Positions 16,499-26,365 of a DNA stretch of 64,000 bases are shown here, in pieces. Position 1 is the stretch's first letter; each line of letters opens with the position of its first letter. Location: positions 124,001 through 188,000 of the forward strand of contig CAWIQY010000003.1 of the NCBI GenBank assembly GCA_963838375.1. The letters are read 5' to 3'. Below the pieces are notes generated by a model. The model did not search any database and had not been told where the DNA came from. It saw only the letters and a program-made list of their open reading frames with translations. This DNA comes from DVED01 sp963838375 (lineage in GTDB: Bacteria; Cyanobacteriota; Cyanobacteriia; Cyanobacteriales; Geitlerinemataceae). A program made the position numbers and the translations under genes.

Positions 16499-17560
16499 AT
16501 GAGTTCCTCGTCTAAACGATCGTTTCGATCGCCAAATTCCCCCCCACCGACACCCGAGTCCTCCCCGCCTCCTGTTTCTGAGGCTACCACTCCGGTGTCA
16601 GAATCCACGCCCACGGTAACGGAAGTCGAAGAAACGACTCTCCCAGCTCCTCCATCCCCAGACGTTGCCATAGACTCAGAAGAGTCTGACTCGCTGGAAA
16701 CTTCTGCCGCATCGTCAACCATCAGTCGGATGATGCCGATTCCTCCGCCGAGCGAACCCCGGCAATATCGCGCCATCGGTTTAGTGCGAGGTCAATACGC
16801 ACCTTCGGTCGATCAGATCACGCGAGGCGCACTGATGGCAAGCAGTGATGGCACACCCATCAACGCTGTCCTCCTCGGTCGAGTGATGAGCTTAGTCAAG
16901 AACCACATTGATTTACAGCAAACTCACTTGTGGGTCGTCTATCCTCGCACAGGACAGCACGACGGGAACTTACACGTCCAGATAGTCGGCGTTTGGGAAC
17001 CTGAAACTCTCAACGAAGCAAATGATACATCTGACCCCAATTCTGACCCCAACGGGGAAGGAACGGATTCGACCGTCCAAGCCGTGCCGGAATCCATTTT
17101 GGATGTCGAAGATAATTACTTCTCGGTGAGAGGAGAAGCCATCTTTGCCGATCGACAACAGGGCTACTTGGTGATCAAAATCAAGCAAGCTCCCCGGAAA
17201 GCGGGCGACAAGATGAAGTTTTTCAAGCTGAAGCTCATGGGTAATCTTCCGGGCAAACCTGTGGGTCATTTTTGGGAATTTCATGTGTGCCGCAAGGGTA
17301 ATGATTTAGTGATTCAAGAATGTCACGATATGGGAGCTCTTCCTGTACGCAAACCTGTCAGGGGAGGAGGTCAACGGTTCGATCGAAGTAAAAAGCCCGG
17401 TTATTCTCCTCAAAACAAGCCCTCGCACCCATCCAGGAGCGATTCAGGAGAGCGGCGATCGTCGCCGCCGCCGCCTAAGCCGATTCCTCGAAAGAGGCAG
17501 GAATCCTCACAGACTAGCGTTCCAAAGAAGATCCTTCCCTCCGATCGATCGTCGAGTTAA
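16499..17560 (+). CDS. Conserved cyanobacterial hypothetical protein
   Basis: A 353-residue protein. Residues 1-85 are Ser/Pro/Glu/Thr-rich and probably disordered. A globular core of about 90-290 begins REPRQYRAIGLVRGQYAP-like (here SEPRQYRAIGLVRGQYAPS) and includes NAVLLGRVMSLVKNH, LWVVYPRT and GHFWEFHVCRKGNDLVIQE. The C-terminus is basic, Arg/Ser/Pro-rich and disordered. I know this type as a cyanobacteria-specific conserved hypothetical, but not its role. The basic tail could bind nucleic acid (inference). The start is fixed by a perfect aggagg 4 bases before the ATG at 16499. An upstream start at 16475 would swallow that site. Confidence 0.75.
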   Translation: MSSSSKRSFRSPNSPPPTPESSPPPVSEATTPVSESTPTVTEVEETTLPAPPSPDVAIDSEESDSLETSAASSTISRMMPIPPPSEPRQYRAIGLVRGQYAPSVDQITRGALMASSDGTPINAVLLGRVMSLVKNHIDLQQTHLWVVYPRTGQHDGNLHVQIVGVWEPETLNEANDTSDPNSDPNGEGTDSTVQAVPESILDVEDNYFSVRGEAIFADRQQGYLVIKIKQAPRKAGDKMKFFKLKLMGNLPGKPVGHFWEFHVCRKGNDLVIQECHDMGALPVRKPVRGGGQRFDRSKKPGYSPQNKPSHPSRSDSGERRSSPPPPKPIPRKRQESSQTSVPKKILPSDRSSS

Positions 17561-17708
17561 AGGTATAGACCGCAAGAGTAGGGGCGAAGTTTCTGTGATG
17601 CGCACAGGCTTCGCCAACGATGAACAATTTTTGGAACTCGAATCCCTTGCCGCGATCGCGCCGATTGTGTCATCCTGAGCTAGTGTCGTTCAGGTCAATT
17701 GCTTAATT

Positions 17709-18536
17709 ATGGCAAGTCAAGAGCCAATCCCTGTCGTCATTAACGGCGCGACAGGCAAAATGGGTCGAGAGGTCATTAAAGCCGTTGCCGCAGCCGAGGA
17801 TATGATGCTGTTGGGCGCGGTGGATACAAATTCTGAGTATTTGGGTCAAGATATTGGGGAAGTGGTGGGGTGCGGTCCGCTGGAGGTTCCTGTGCTCAAC
17901 GAGCTGCAAAGCACCCTGGTGATGGCAACTCAAGAGAAACAACAAGGCGTGATGGTGGATTTCACCCATCCCGACTCAGTTTATGAGAATATTCGATCGG
18001 CGATCGCCTACGGAATTCGCCCAGTGGTGGGCACAACCGGACTGAGTGCGGCGCAAATTCAGGATTTGGCAGAATTTGCCGAGAAAGCCAGTACCGGATG
18101 TCTGGTTGTCCCGAACTTTTCGATCGGCATGGTACTGCTTCAACAAGCTGCCATTCGCGCATCTCAGTATTTCGATCATGTAGAAATTATCGAACTCCAT
18201 CACAACCAAAAAGCCGACGCACCTAGCGGAACCGCACTGCAAACCGCTCAAATGCTAGCCGGGTTGGGAAAAACCTTTAATCCTCCCCAAGTCAAGGAAA
18301 CCGAGCACCTAGCCGGAGCTCGAGGCTGTTTAGCTAATGATAATATCCGCATCCATAGCGTGCGGCTGCCGGGACTGATCGCGCATCAGGAAGTGATTTT
18401 CGGTGCACCGGGTCAAATTTATACCTTACGCCACGATACGAGCGATCGGTCTTGCTATATGCCGGGGGTTCTCCTGTCTATCCGCAAAGTCACCCAACTT
18501 AAAACCCTCGTTTTCGGTTTGGAAAAAATCCTGTGA
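17709..18536 (+). CDS. dapB: 4-hydroxy-tetrahydrodipicolinate reductase
   Basis: A 275-residue NAD(P)H-dependent enzyme of lysine and peptidoglycan (meso-diaminopimelate) synthesis. It has the Rossmann motif VINGATGKMGREVIKAV at the N-terminus, GTTGLS, PNFSIGMVLL, and the family signature EIIELHHNQKADAPSGTA with its catalytic His and Lys, then IHSVRLPGLIAHQEVIFG. Length and motifs are complete. It is cytoplasmic and appears to be transcribed alone. Confidence 0.95.
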   Translation: MASQEPIPVVINGATGKMGREVIKAVAAAEDMMLLGAVDTNSEYLGQDIGEVVGCGPLEVPVLNELQSTLVMATQEKQQGVMVDFTHPDSVYENIRSAIAYGIRPVVGTTGLSAAQIQDLAEFAEKASTGCLVVPNFSIGMVLLQQAAIRASQYFDHVEIIELHHNQKADAPSGTALQTAQMLAGLGKTFNPPQVKETEHLAGARGCLANDNIRIHSVRLPGLIAHQEVIFGAPGQIYTLRHDTSDRSCYMPGVLLSIRKVTQLKTLVFGLEKIL

Positions 18537-18766
18537 ACTCCGGTACTGTCATCCGATTGACGGGTGGTGTCTCCCCTCTCACAACGGTGTTTATAAAGAA
18601 ATTGTAAAGCGGAAATCGACCCGAAAATGATGGGTAAAAACTTGGGATATCTCGATCCAAAGGATTCCCAGATTTTTCAGCCCCTTTTCAGTCGGCGGAA
18701 TTCTTTATCGAACTTTTACAGAAAGCCTCGGATTTGTCGCTCTTTCTTTACAGGAGAAGACTTAGA

Positions 18767-19609
18767 ATGAACGTAGCCGGGAAGGGAAACAATATTCAAA
18801 TTCCCGATCGACCTAAATTCGTTCAGAGAGTGGTGCAGAAGATGGCAGGAATTATAGACAAAATTAAAGTTCTGAATGTCTCGATCGACAACTTGTCTCA
18901 AAGCGAGTTACTCCAAAAACTTGAAAAACATGGCGGAGTCGTTTTCACTCCCAATGTCGATCACATGGTAAAACTTCAAAAAGATAGAGAATTCTATCAA
19001 GTTTACCAGCATTCAAATTATATTATTTGCGATAGTAAAATTTTATGTCTTTCCTCTAAGTTATTAGGTCAACCCATTCGCGAAAAGATTTCCGGTTCCG
19101 ATTTTTTTCCCGCCTTTTATCGCTACTATCGTGACTGCGAAGACATGAAGATCTTCTTGCTGGGAGCCGCAGAGGGCGTCGCCCAAAAAGCGCAAGACAG
19201 AATCAATCAAGAAGTCGATCGGGAAATGGTTGTCGGCTCGTACTCTCCTCCTTTTGGGTTTGAAAAAGACGAAGCCGAATGTCAAAAAATTCTCGATTTA
19301 ATCGAGGAATCTGGAGCAACAGTCTTAGCCGTCGGACTGGGCGCACCCAAACAAGAAAAGTGGATTGCCAAATACAAAGGGCAGTTAAACAATATTAAAA
19401 TCTTCTTAGCGATCGGAGCAACTATCGACTTTGAAGCCGGAGAAAAAAGCCGCGCGCCGAAATGGATGAGCGAGTCCGGACTGGAATGGCTATACCGCTT
19501 AGGGACAGAGCCCAAGCGGTTGTGGAAGCGCTATCTCGTCGATTCCCTACCCTTTTTCTGGTTGATCCTCAAACAACGACTCAATCTTTACCAAGCCCCC
19601 TTTTCCTAA
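18767..19609 (+). CDS. WecG/TagA/CpsF-family glycosyltransferase
   Basis: About 280 residues of a GT26-family enzyme, which adds N-acetylmannosamine-type sugars to polyprenyl-linked glycans. Signatures: HMVKLQKDREFYQVYQ, IICDSKILC, the GSDFFPAFYRYY block, IFLLGAAEGVAQKA, and the C-terminal LGAPKQEKWI and AIGATIDFEAGEKSRAPKWM. The start at 18767 follows an aggaga site. It probably acts at the cytoplasmic membrane in exopolysaccharide or wall-glycan assembly. A WecA/TagO-like enzyme is encoded at 28855, 9 kb away, and could supply the lipid-linked first sugar (inference). A terminator follows. Confidence 0.85.
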   Translation: MNVAGKGNNIQIPDRPKFVQRVVQKMAGIIDKIKVLNVSIDNLSQSELLQKLEKHGGVVFTPNVDHMVKLQKDREFYQVYQHSNYIICDSKILCLSSKLLGQPIREKISGSDFFPAFYRYYRDCEDMKIFLLGAAEGVAQKAQDRINQEVDREMVVGSYSPPFGFEKDEAECQKILDLIEESGATVLAVGLGAPKQEKWIAKYKGQLNNIKIFLAIGATIDFEAGEKSRAPKWMSESGLEWLYRLGTEPKRLWKRYLVDSLPFFWLILKQRLNLYQAPFS

Positions 19610-19636
19610 ACGAGATCCAACAGTGATACAGATAAT

Positions 19637-19669
19637 AACCCGGTTCTCCATCGAGTCCGGGTTTTTTCA
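19637..19669 (+). terminator. Rho-independent terminator after the GT26 gene
   Basis: The stem aacccgg/ccgggtt is followed by a T-run (tttttt), 28 bp after the glycosyltransferase stop. It lies between this gene and the convergent glycosyl-hydrolase-like gene. Confidence 0.8.
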
Positions 19670-19684
19670 AGGCTTCCTCTAATC

Positions 19685-21229
19685 TTAATTCAGCGAACAG
19701 AACTTGCGCTGACGATCGAATTCCGGTTCCTGCCAAGAGTAGGCAAAATGGCTGACGCTATTAATTTGGGGCGCCACGCGCCGAATCGCCTCCATTTGCG
19801 CTTCCAGAGAAGGTCGGTTGTCGGGGGACTGTCCCCAATCCCCAGCGATGGCTGGAATCACCTGAGTCCCTTCAGGAGCGTAACTTAACACCCGCTCCAC
19901 TTGATCGGTAATACAACTCGTATCGCCACACACGCCATACACCATCGGATGCCACTGCATCGAACTGGGAAACCGATCCCACGGCTGTAAACGCGAGTCA
20001 AATCCACCTTCTCCCACCGCTTGATTGCCGTAGGGAAAAAACACCGCTCCCGACGGCAAATTTTGCCTCTGAACGGGTTCGGCAGCAACCGCTAAAAAGT
20101 CTAAAATGCCTTGAACTGCGTGGGCAACGCTGAGATACCACAATTGTTGCTGCACAGGTTTGGAGACATCCCGTCCCTGCCACATAGCATCCTGTTCCTG
20201 GGGATAGAGTCGGTTAACCGTTTCGAGATCGTTGGCAGTGACGTATCCCTGGTTTAAAAATCGATCGATCAGATCTCGTCCTTTTTCATTGTTCGCCCGT
20301 TGGTACAGCGCTTGTTTGGCAGCATCTCCATAAATCCACAAATCCTGTACGGTGCTGACGACCGAATGCGTGCCCGGACGGCGGGGATAGCGCACGTAGT
20401 CGAACAAAACGCCGTCCGGTTGGCGTTTGAGAACGGAATAAACCAGCCAGCTATAATCGTGTCGTGCCTGAGCATCGTAGGGATCGATAAAGGCTTGTTC
20501 GGTGTAGCTTTGCTCGGAGCGATCGAACTCGGCTGACGAGTCGTCTACGGCGGTGAGGGTGGTTTGTCCGTAACCGTTGCGAGCCAAAGCTTGTTGTCGA
20601 TCGTCGCGCTGTCCGTAGGTATAGCCAAAATTTAACGTAAATAGCCACGCATAGACCTTCAATCCCCGTTCTCGCCCTTTGGCAATTGCCTGGGCGAGCA
20701 AATCGACATTTTCCGAACCGGGGGTGCGAACCACGGAGTCCCACGGGGTCGGGTTATCGGATTTCGGCAACAGCACTTGACTGTCGTAAAAGACTTCGAT
20801 ATAAACTTCGTTGTAACCCCGGTTAGCAATTTGATCTAATACGTGCTCCAAAACACCGGGGTTGGCATCGCAAGGATATACGCGCAGCCAGATGGCTTGG
20901 GTTTGCGGCCAAGTGCGGCTGCGGCACTCGCGGACGAGAGTGGCGTGCCTTGCTAACAGTTTTTGGTAGTCTTCTCGAGCCTCGGTATCGCCGCCAAAGG
21001 TTGCCTTGCGTAATGTTTCTTTCTCGGTCACTTCTTGCGGGTCGATCTGACAAGAAGCAGCAGTTTGCGCCCGGATGGGGGAAGCTGCCACTGTCAAACC
21101 CAACACGCTGCCACTCAACACAGTTGCCGCCACACGCCGAGAAAGGTCTTGCCAGCGTTGAACTAGAGAATGCCGAACCGTTAATCTAGCCAGTCGATAT
21201 TGCGCGAATCCCATGCAGTCTAAAATCAA
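19685..21229 (-). CDS. Family 10-like glycosyl hydrolase (GHL10), exported
   Basis: A 514-residue protein with an N-terminal hydrophobic export segment (about 33-55, VAATVLSGSVLGLTVAASPI, then RAQTAA). A TIM-barrel-like domain follows: TQAIWLRVYPCDANPGVLEH, YNEVYIEVFYDSQVLLP, LKVYAWLFTLNFGYTYG and PDGVLFDYVRYPRR. The last segments match the GHL10/DUF187 proteins, which are hypothetical glycoside hydrolases acting on cell-wall or extracellular polysaccharide. The C-terminal part ends HFAYSWQEPEFDRQRKF. Substrate unknown. Length is normal for cyanobacterial members. Confidence 0.8.
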   Translation of the reverse strand: MILDCMGFAQYRLARLTVRHSLVQRWQDLSRRVAATVLSGSVLGLTVAASPIRAQTAASCQIDPQEVTEKETLRKATFGGDTEAREDYQKLLARHATLVRECRSRTWPQTQAIWLRVYPCDANPGVLEHVLDQIANRGYNEVYIEVFYDSQVLLPKSDNPTPWDSVVRTPGSENVDLLAQAIAKGRERGLKVYAWLFTLNFGYTYGQRDDRQQALARNGYGQTTLTAVDDSSAEFDRSEQSYTEQAFIDPYDAQARHDYSWLVYSVLKRQPDGVLFDYVRYPRRPGTHSVVSTVQDLWIYGDAAKQALYQRANNEKGRDLIDRFLNQGYVTANDLETVNRLYPQEQDAMWQGRDVSKPVQQQLWYLSVAHAVQGILDFLAVAAEPVQRQNLPSGAVFFPYGNQAVGEGGFDSRLQPWDRFPSSMQWHPMVYGVCGDTSCITDQVERVLSYAPEGTQVIPAIAGDWGQSPDNRPSLEAQMEAIRRVAPQINSVSHFAYSWQEPEFDRQRKFCSLN

Positions 21230-21484
21230 TTCACGATACTAATATCTATATTCAGCGTTTGCGCGATCGCATCCGTGCAAATACGACTTTCTCTGGGAGT
21301 CGCGGCAGGAACGATCGGTTTGATATACGCTCAACCTCCAATTTAACTCGAGGATCGCTCTGGGTGTCAGCGATCGAGATCTCTGTTTGCCTAGATTCCT
21401 CGATCGCACTTGAGTGCACTCACCGTACTGGTCACTTGACTCGCTCTCGATTTGAGGAAGCGACGCTCGCTCGCCAGTTTTGAT

Positions 21485-21880
21485 TTAAGATTCTCGATTG
21501 AGAGAGGCTTCCACTTTGCCAAAGGCATCCTCAAGTTGAGTCTTGAGTTTATCTGAGAGCGGTCGGTTGCCGTAGGATTGATAGTGGCTGGCAAGCGAGT
21601 TCAGCGCCGTTTGCATGGACGTAAAAGACGGTAGGTTGGATTTAGACGTATCGCGTCGATAGAACGCATAAAATTCGTTAATTTTCTGGCGAGCTTCGGC
21701 TTGAGCGGTCGCTTTTTCTGGAGTGTTGTCAGGTAACTCAATCGCCGTACGCAAGCTACCGATCAGGGTTAGTGTATCTTGGCTATAGTTCCCACTCATT
21801 CCAGAAGGCGCACAACTTGTCAAGCCAACGAGAACGACTATCACTAAAGCGAGGATGCGCGAGAGAAATCGATTCATCAT
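21485..21880 (-). CDS. psb27: Photosystem II assembly lipoprotein Psb27
   Basis: A 131-residue lipoprotein with lipobox LTSC near residue 23 and a four-helix mature domain: YSQDTLTLIGSLRTAIELPD, KINEFYAFYRRD, FTSMQTALNSLASHYQSYG, RPLSDKLKTQLEDAF. Psb27 binds CP43 on the thylakoid lumen side and holds photosystem II intermediates before the manganese cluster is built. All four helices are present. It is transcribed alone, divergent from nothing obvious. Confidence 0.93.
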   Translation of the reverse strand: MMNRFLSRILALVIVVLVGLTSCAPSGMSGNYSQDTLTLIGSLRTAIELPDNTPEKATAQAEARQKINEFYAFYRRDTSKSNLPSFTSMQTALNSLASHYQSYGNRPLSDKLKTQLEDAFGKVEASLNRES

Positions 21881-22016
21881 TCTTGGAGGGTTAAACCACG
21901 TAAATCTTAAAAGTATGTTAATCGTAACGCGAATGGGGATCGCTCGATCGAAGAATCTGGGTAATCGGTAATCGGAGAGGGAAGAGGCGATGATGCACTA
22001 ACCACTAACCCCAAAC

Positions 22017-23393
22017 TTATGACTCATCTTCTATTCCCGGTCTAGGCATGGGGGCAGATTTTCGATCGTCTTCGATGGGCACAAAGAAAATTGCTATCAT
22101 ACCCGGAAGGGTTGCCAAAGCACCCATTAAGAAGTAATTCTGATACCCGAGCCATCCTTGGATATAGCCGCTAAATACGCCGGGAATCAGGACGCCGGCT
22201 GCCATAAAGGCTGTGGTAATGGCATAGTGAGAGGCTTGGTATTGGGGGCGCACCGTTCGCATCAGGAAGACGGTATAGCCAGCAACGCCGAGTCCGTAGG
22301 TGAATTGTTCGATCGAGTTGACGACGTAAGCCCAAGCCAAACCGGGTTGATACATCGCCAGCAACCAATAGAGCAAATTGGTTGAATTCTGCGCGATTGC
22401 TGTGGGCCAAATCCACCGTTTTAAACCTTGTTTGGCGATCAGATATCCCCCGAGCAATCCTCCGACTAACAGAAAAATTACACCCACGGTTCCCGATAGC
22501 AACCCAATATCCGTTGTGGAGATGGCTAACCCTCCTTTATCGACTCGATCCATCAAAAAAGGCGGAGCCATTTTAAAGGTTAAAGCATCGCCCAAGCGAA
22601 AGAGGACGACATAAGCGACAATCCAACCGATTTTAGGTTGAGAAAAGTAGGTTTCGAAAGATTCTAAAAAACTGTTGGACGAGCGCTCGTTTTGAGATAA
22701 AGTTTGGGACTTAGGATAGGGCAAATACCATCGTTGAAATAGATAGATGCCGAAGAAAATCAAAGCTCCTAGACCAAAGGCGATCGACCAACCCAATTGA
22801 ATGGGCAAAACATTAAAAGTGATTCCCAGTAGGGAAAGTCTAAGAGTGTCTGAAACTGCGCTCCCGCTCGAGTTTCCGGATTTCAGATAGCCCTCGGCGA
22901 TCGACCCTGCCAGCACAACTAATGCCCCACTGCCGGCGATGATTGCCCCTCGATACGCGGTATTGCGAACCCCAACATAGAGCGCTTGTCGATCTTTATC
23001 CAGAGCATTGAGATAAAATCCATCAATGGCAATATCATGAGTGGCTGACACAAAGGCGATCGCTGTTAAAATAGCCAGGGTGGCAGAGATGGCTAAAGAT
23101 TGGGGAAACAACGCCACACCCGCCAGTAAAATAAAAAGAATCGTGCAGAGAAGTTCGGCGTTTAAAATCCATTTTCGCTTGGTCGAGTAGAGATCGACCA
23201 CGGGACTCCACAAACCTTTTAAAACCCAAGGAAATGATAAAAGACTGGTTAACCCAATGAGTTGATTGCTAGCACCGAGTCCTTTCAAAAAAATCACGGA
23301 CATCAAATTGACAACCGTGTACGGAAACCCTTCAGCAAAATACAAGACTGAGATCCAAAATCCCGCATTTCGTTTTTTTTCTGTTTCAGACAT
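22017..23393 (-). CDS. Major facilitator superfamily transporter, AmpG-like
   Basis: A 458-residue protein with about 12 hydrophobic segments. The opening FWISVLYFAEGFPYTVVN and the later FVSATHDIAIDGFYLNAL are hallmarks of the AmpG/acetyl-CoA-transporter branch of MFS permeases (the ATxDIAxDG motif). AmpG proteins import muropeptides in proteobacteria. In cyanobacteria the substrate is not established. The protein looks complete and starts right after a short intergenic region. Confidence 0.85.
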   Translation of the reverse strand: MSETEKKRNAGFWISVLYFAEGFPYTVVNLMSVIFLKGLGASNQLIGLTSLLSFPWVLKGLWSPVVDLYSTKRKWILNAELLCTILFILLAGVALFPQSLAISATLAILTAIAFVSATHDIAIDGFYLNALDKDRQALYVGVRNTAYRGAIIAGSGALVVLAGSIAEGYLKSGNSSGSAVSDTLRLSLLGITFNVLPIQLGWSIAFGLGALIFFGIYLFQRWYLPYPKSQTLSQNERSSNSFLESFETYFSQPKIGWIVAYVVLFRLGDALTFKMAPPFLMDRVDKGGLAISTTDIGLLSGTVGVIFLLVGGLLGGYLIAKQGLKRWIWPTAIAQNSTNLLYWLLAMYQPGLAWAYVVNSIEQFTYGLGVAGYTVFLMRTVRPQYQASHYAITTAFMAAGVLIPGVFSGYIQGWLGYQNYFLMGALATLPGMIAIFFVPIEDDRKSAPMPRPGIEDES

Positions 23394-23625
23394 GGAATCT
23401 TAAAATTTAGAGGTCTTCAGTCAGAAGCGCGAGTTGTTAGTGGCTAGTAGGAACGATCGTTCTTTGAATTCTCTCACTCCTGAACTCTTGTTACTTCCTG
23501 TCTTCTGAACTTATTTTTGAGATCGACTCCTGCATTTTAAGCGAATCGCGACCCAATTCGTTATGTAGAGTCTCCGGGTTTGGGGTAAGCTGACAGAAGT
23601 TTTCTTTACACGTACTCGCACAGCA

Positions 23626-24426
23626 ATGGCTATGGCACAGCGTTACGTCCGCATTCAAAATCCAGAAGGACAGATCTACTATGGAATTGTGCTCGTTAAC
23701 CGCAGCGTACAAGCTCTCGATGCTCCCCCTTGGTTGAAAGGAAAACCGACGGATTTGGAGTTTCCGCCCGATGAGTACCAACTTTTAGCCCCTTGTGCGC
23801 CCTCTAAAATTATTGCGGTGGGCAAAAATTATGCGGAACACGCGGCTGAAATGGGGGGTGTTGTGCCCAAGGAACCTTTGCTGTTTCTCAAACCCCCCAC
23901 CACCGTTATTGCGACACAAACTCCCATTCTCTACCCTTCTCAATCCCAAAAGGTGGATTACGAAGGGGAACTCGCCATCGTGATGGGGAAAAAGTGCGCG
24001 GACTGTTCGGCGGCACAAGCGCTAGATAACATTTGGGGTTATACCATTGCCAACGATGTGACGGCACGAGATCTACAACGCAAAGATAGCCAGTGGACTC
24101 GGGGTAAAGGATTTGATACTTTTTGCCCTCTAGGACCTTGGATCGTTCGGGAAATCAGTTCCAGTGCGCTATTGCAAACGTTTCTGAACGATGACGAACA
24201 ACCGGTTCAATCGGCTTCGATCGATCGAATGGTATTTTCTCCCGAGGCGATCGTTTCTTATATTTCTCAAGTGATGACGCTGTTACCCGGAGATGTGATT
24301 TTGACGGGAACACCAGAAGGGGTAGGACCTGTGCAACCGGGAGATCGCGTGCGGATCGAAATTGAGGGAATTGGCTGCCTAGAAAATTCGATCGCTGCCA
24401 AAACCCCTAAAACCCTGCAAAACTAA
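23626..24426 (+). CDS. Fumarylacetoacetate hydrolase-family protein
   Basis: A 266-residue FAH-family enzyme. It shows KIIAVGKNYAEHAAEMGG, KPPTTVIA, the metal-binding DYEGELAIVMGK, GYTIANDVTARDLQ, GKGFDTFCPLGPW and the C-terminal LTGTPEGVGPVQPGD. Family members hydrolyse or decarboxylate acylpyruvates or oxaloacetate with Mg2+. The glutamate and aspartate ligands are visible, so it should be catalytically competent. The exact substrate is unknown. Its stop overlaps the convergent Tic20 gene by 4 bp. Confidence 0.88.
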   Translation: MAMAQRYVRIQNPEGQIYYGIVLVNRSVQALDAPPWLKGKPTDLEFPPDEYQLLAPCAPSKIIAVGKNYAEHAAEMGGVVPKEPLLFLKPPTTVIATQTPILYPSQSQKVDYEGELAIVMGKKCADCSAAQALDNIWGYTIANDVTARDLQRKDSQWTRGKGFDTFCPLGPWIVREISSSALLQTFLNDDEQPVQSASIDRMVFSPEAIVSYISQVMTLLPGDVILTGTPEGVGPVQPGDRVRIEIEGIGCLENSIAAKTPKTLQN

Positions 24427-24902
24427 AAGTCTCGGACTTGCATTGCCACGGCATCGGAGAGGATGGGAATCTCTGCATACCGCCCTCGAATTGACTGGAA
24501 TACTGAATAACCGATCGCGGCAATCAGACCGAAAAATATCGTGTTGTATAGGGTTTCTAGTAACAACTGACCTTGGAGACCCGTGCTGAGAATATCCAAA
24601 ATCAAACCACACAATAGCAAGACAATATCCAGCAATAATGCTTGCATGGTGTTAAAGCGGATGAAATGAGGAACCTTCGGATTGCGGACGATCGCAAACA
24701 AAAACACGAAGAATAAAATTAGATTGGTGAAGGGTTGTAAAGGCAAGCTGCGATAAATGACAAACAGGACGGCTGCTACGGACTCCAGGTGAAACTGTTG
24801 AAAGATGAACGCCCCAAAACTCATCCCGTCAAACAGCGGGAGTAGGTAAACTAGAGAGGAAAACAGACGATCGGTCGCAGAATGGCTATCGGGTTGATTC
24901 AT
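24423..24902 (-). CDS. Tic20-family membrane protein
   Basis: A 159-residue protein with four hydrophobic segments. It matches cyanobacterial Tic20-like proteins: FSSLVYLLPLFDGMSFGAFIF near the N-terminus, VPHFIRFNTMQALLLDI in the middle, and the C-terminal FQSIRGRYAEIPILSDAVAMQVR. Tic20 is a chloroplast inner-envelope translocon subunit. The role of the cyanobacterial homologue is unclear. It is one of two adjacent paralogues on this strand (the other is at 25029). Confidence 0.85.
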   Translation of the reverse strand: MNQPDSHSATDRLFSSLVYLLPLFDGMSFGAFIFQQFHLESVAAVLFVIYRSLPLQPFTNLILFFVFLFAIVRNPKVPHFIRFNTMQALLLDIVLLLCGLILDILSTGLQGQLLLETLYNTIFFGLIAAIGYSVFQSIRGRYAEIPILSDAVAMQVRDF

Positions 24903-25028
24903 AAATAAAGACTCCTTTGGGACATTCGATCTCTTGCGATTAAACTATCATAATTTTGAGAGCGCATCCCTCATCGGCTCTCCTCACCCATCGGTTCGCC
25001 CGTCAAGTCCGATGGCTCTATGGTGATT

Positions 25029-25556
25029 TTACCGAACTTGCGTGTAAACGGCTTCAGAAATGATGGGAATTTCTGCATAGCGACCCCGAATGCACTGGAC
25101 GATCGAGTAAACAGAAGCAGAAACGACAGCCAAGAAAATTAAGTTAAAAATGACGTCTCCAAACAACGGAATGGCAGAGAGGTTAGCCCCCAGGGTTCCG
25201 AAGAGCTGCAAAACTAAACTACACAGAGAAATGACAATGGAAATGATAATTGCTTGCAGGGTATTGTAGCGAATGAAGTGAGCAATTCGCTCGTTGCGAA
25301 CGACTAATAAGAATAAAGCAAAGAAAATAATCAATCCGACAAAAGGAATGACACGCCCGAGGAAAGCGTAGACGGCTAGAAAAGGTCCGATCGTTACTAA
25401 GTAGATCGTTCCCAGTAGAGGTAATTGCGCGAATAGGGCGCTGCTAAAAGTAACGACCTCGATTAATGGTAAAAGATACGGAAGGCAAGCGAAAAATCTG
25501 TCTTTTGGACTACTCGATCTGTGCCAAGTCATGCTGAAACTTCTCCTAGATTTCAA
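25029..25556 (-). CDS. Tic20-family membrane protein (paralogue)
   Basis: A 175-residue, four-helix membrane protein with the same signature blocks as its neighbour: FFACLPYLLPLIEVVTFSS, IAHFIRYNTLQAIIISI and QCIRGRYAEIPIISEAVYTQVR. The two genes are tandem and separated by about 126 bp, so they arose by duplication. The N-terminal 20 residues are basic and Ser-rich. Function in cyanobacteria unknown. Confidence 0.85.
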   Translation of the reverse strand: MKSRRSFSMTWHRSSSPKDRFFACLPYLLPLIEVVTFSSALFAQLPLLGTIYLVTIGPFLAVYAFLGRVIPFVGLIIFFALFLLVVRNERIAHFIRYNTLQAIIISIVISLCSLVLQLFGTLGANLSAIPLFGDVIFNLIFLAVVSASVYSIVQCIRGRYAEIPIISEAVYTQVR

Positions 25557-25931
25557 TCCCTTTAGGTTTGATTATCTTAAGCATAGCGCAATTGACATCG
25601 ACTTCGGTAGTATCTTCATACGCGATTAGAGGAAAGTTCAGCTATAGCAGTTCGCGCTGATATCGTTACCCGTCAAAAAATTATGGGAAACAATGAAAAA
25701 TACCTGTTTTATCGATAGTGAGAATCAATCAGCGATCGACGCTATCATACTAGAATCAGATCCCCAGTAACACCCAAGTACCTGGAATGCTGTTGAAGTG
25801 TAGTATACAAAACAAAAAACGTAGAGATACCCTAAAAAAAACGAGAATCGATCGAGTTGAATTAAGCCGTTTAACTTCCTCTATCGAGATAAAAACAAAT
25901 AGCTGCCGACGGTAAATCTTTCCCCCTGATA
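25557..25931. other. Intergenic region, no feature seen
   Basis: About 375 bp of A/T-rich DNA between the Tic20 paralogue and the 25932 gene. It presumably holds the Tic20 promoter. I see no gene, strong hairpin or repeat. Confidence 0.4.
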
Positions 25932-26150
25932 CTACTCGACCTTGACGACGCGAAAGCCCATTTCACATTCAAACTGTTCTGGCTGATTTTCTGCCAGTTT
26001 TGGCATCATTCGACCGCAAGTCAGTTGACCGTGACGCCAGCGAGGCTGTCCCGCACGATCGGCTAACAGACAGTTCTGGCAAATTTGGCACGTTGGTAAA
26101 ATACGATCGTCCATCAAAATCACTAACATCTGAATAACCTCCAAGTTCAC
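25932..26150 (-). CDS. Small Cys-rich protein, conserved hypothetical
   Basis: Up to 72 residues, with starts possible at 26150, 26129 (MLVILMDD) or 26114. It has a CQICQNCLLAD motif, a further Cys in GQLTCGRMM and another in FECEMGFRVVKVE, making a likely metal- or Fe-S-binding five-Cys protein. The spacing CxxCxxC looks like a small zinc-ribbon-type unit. I do not recognise a named family. It stands alone. Confidence 0.55.
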   Translation of the reverse strand: MNLEVIQMLVILMDDRILPTCQICQNCLLADRAGQPRWRHGQLTCGRMMPKLAENQPEQFECEMGFRVVKVE

Positions 26151-26365
26151 CCCAGGGTTCTCGATTCTATTTTACTCATACTTTCCCAATCTAGAATGCT
26201 TTGCGAGTAAAAGCTTAACAAGATCTGGAGTTAGAGGAGTGTTGCGGCGAGTTGGCTTCTCTCCAGCATAGGGGTTGGCACGATGGTTGGCACTCTTGAC
26301 CCATCTGGAGTGTTTAATCCCTCGATCTCCCACAGAGATGGGTATCTGCATTGACACCGATTATC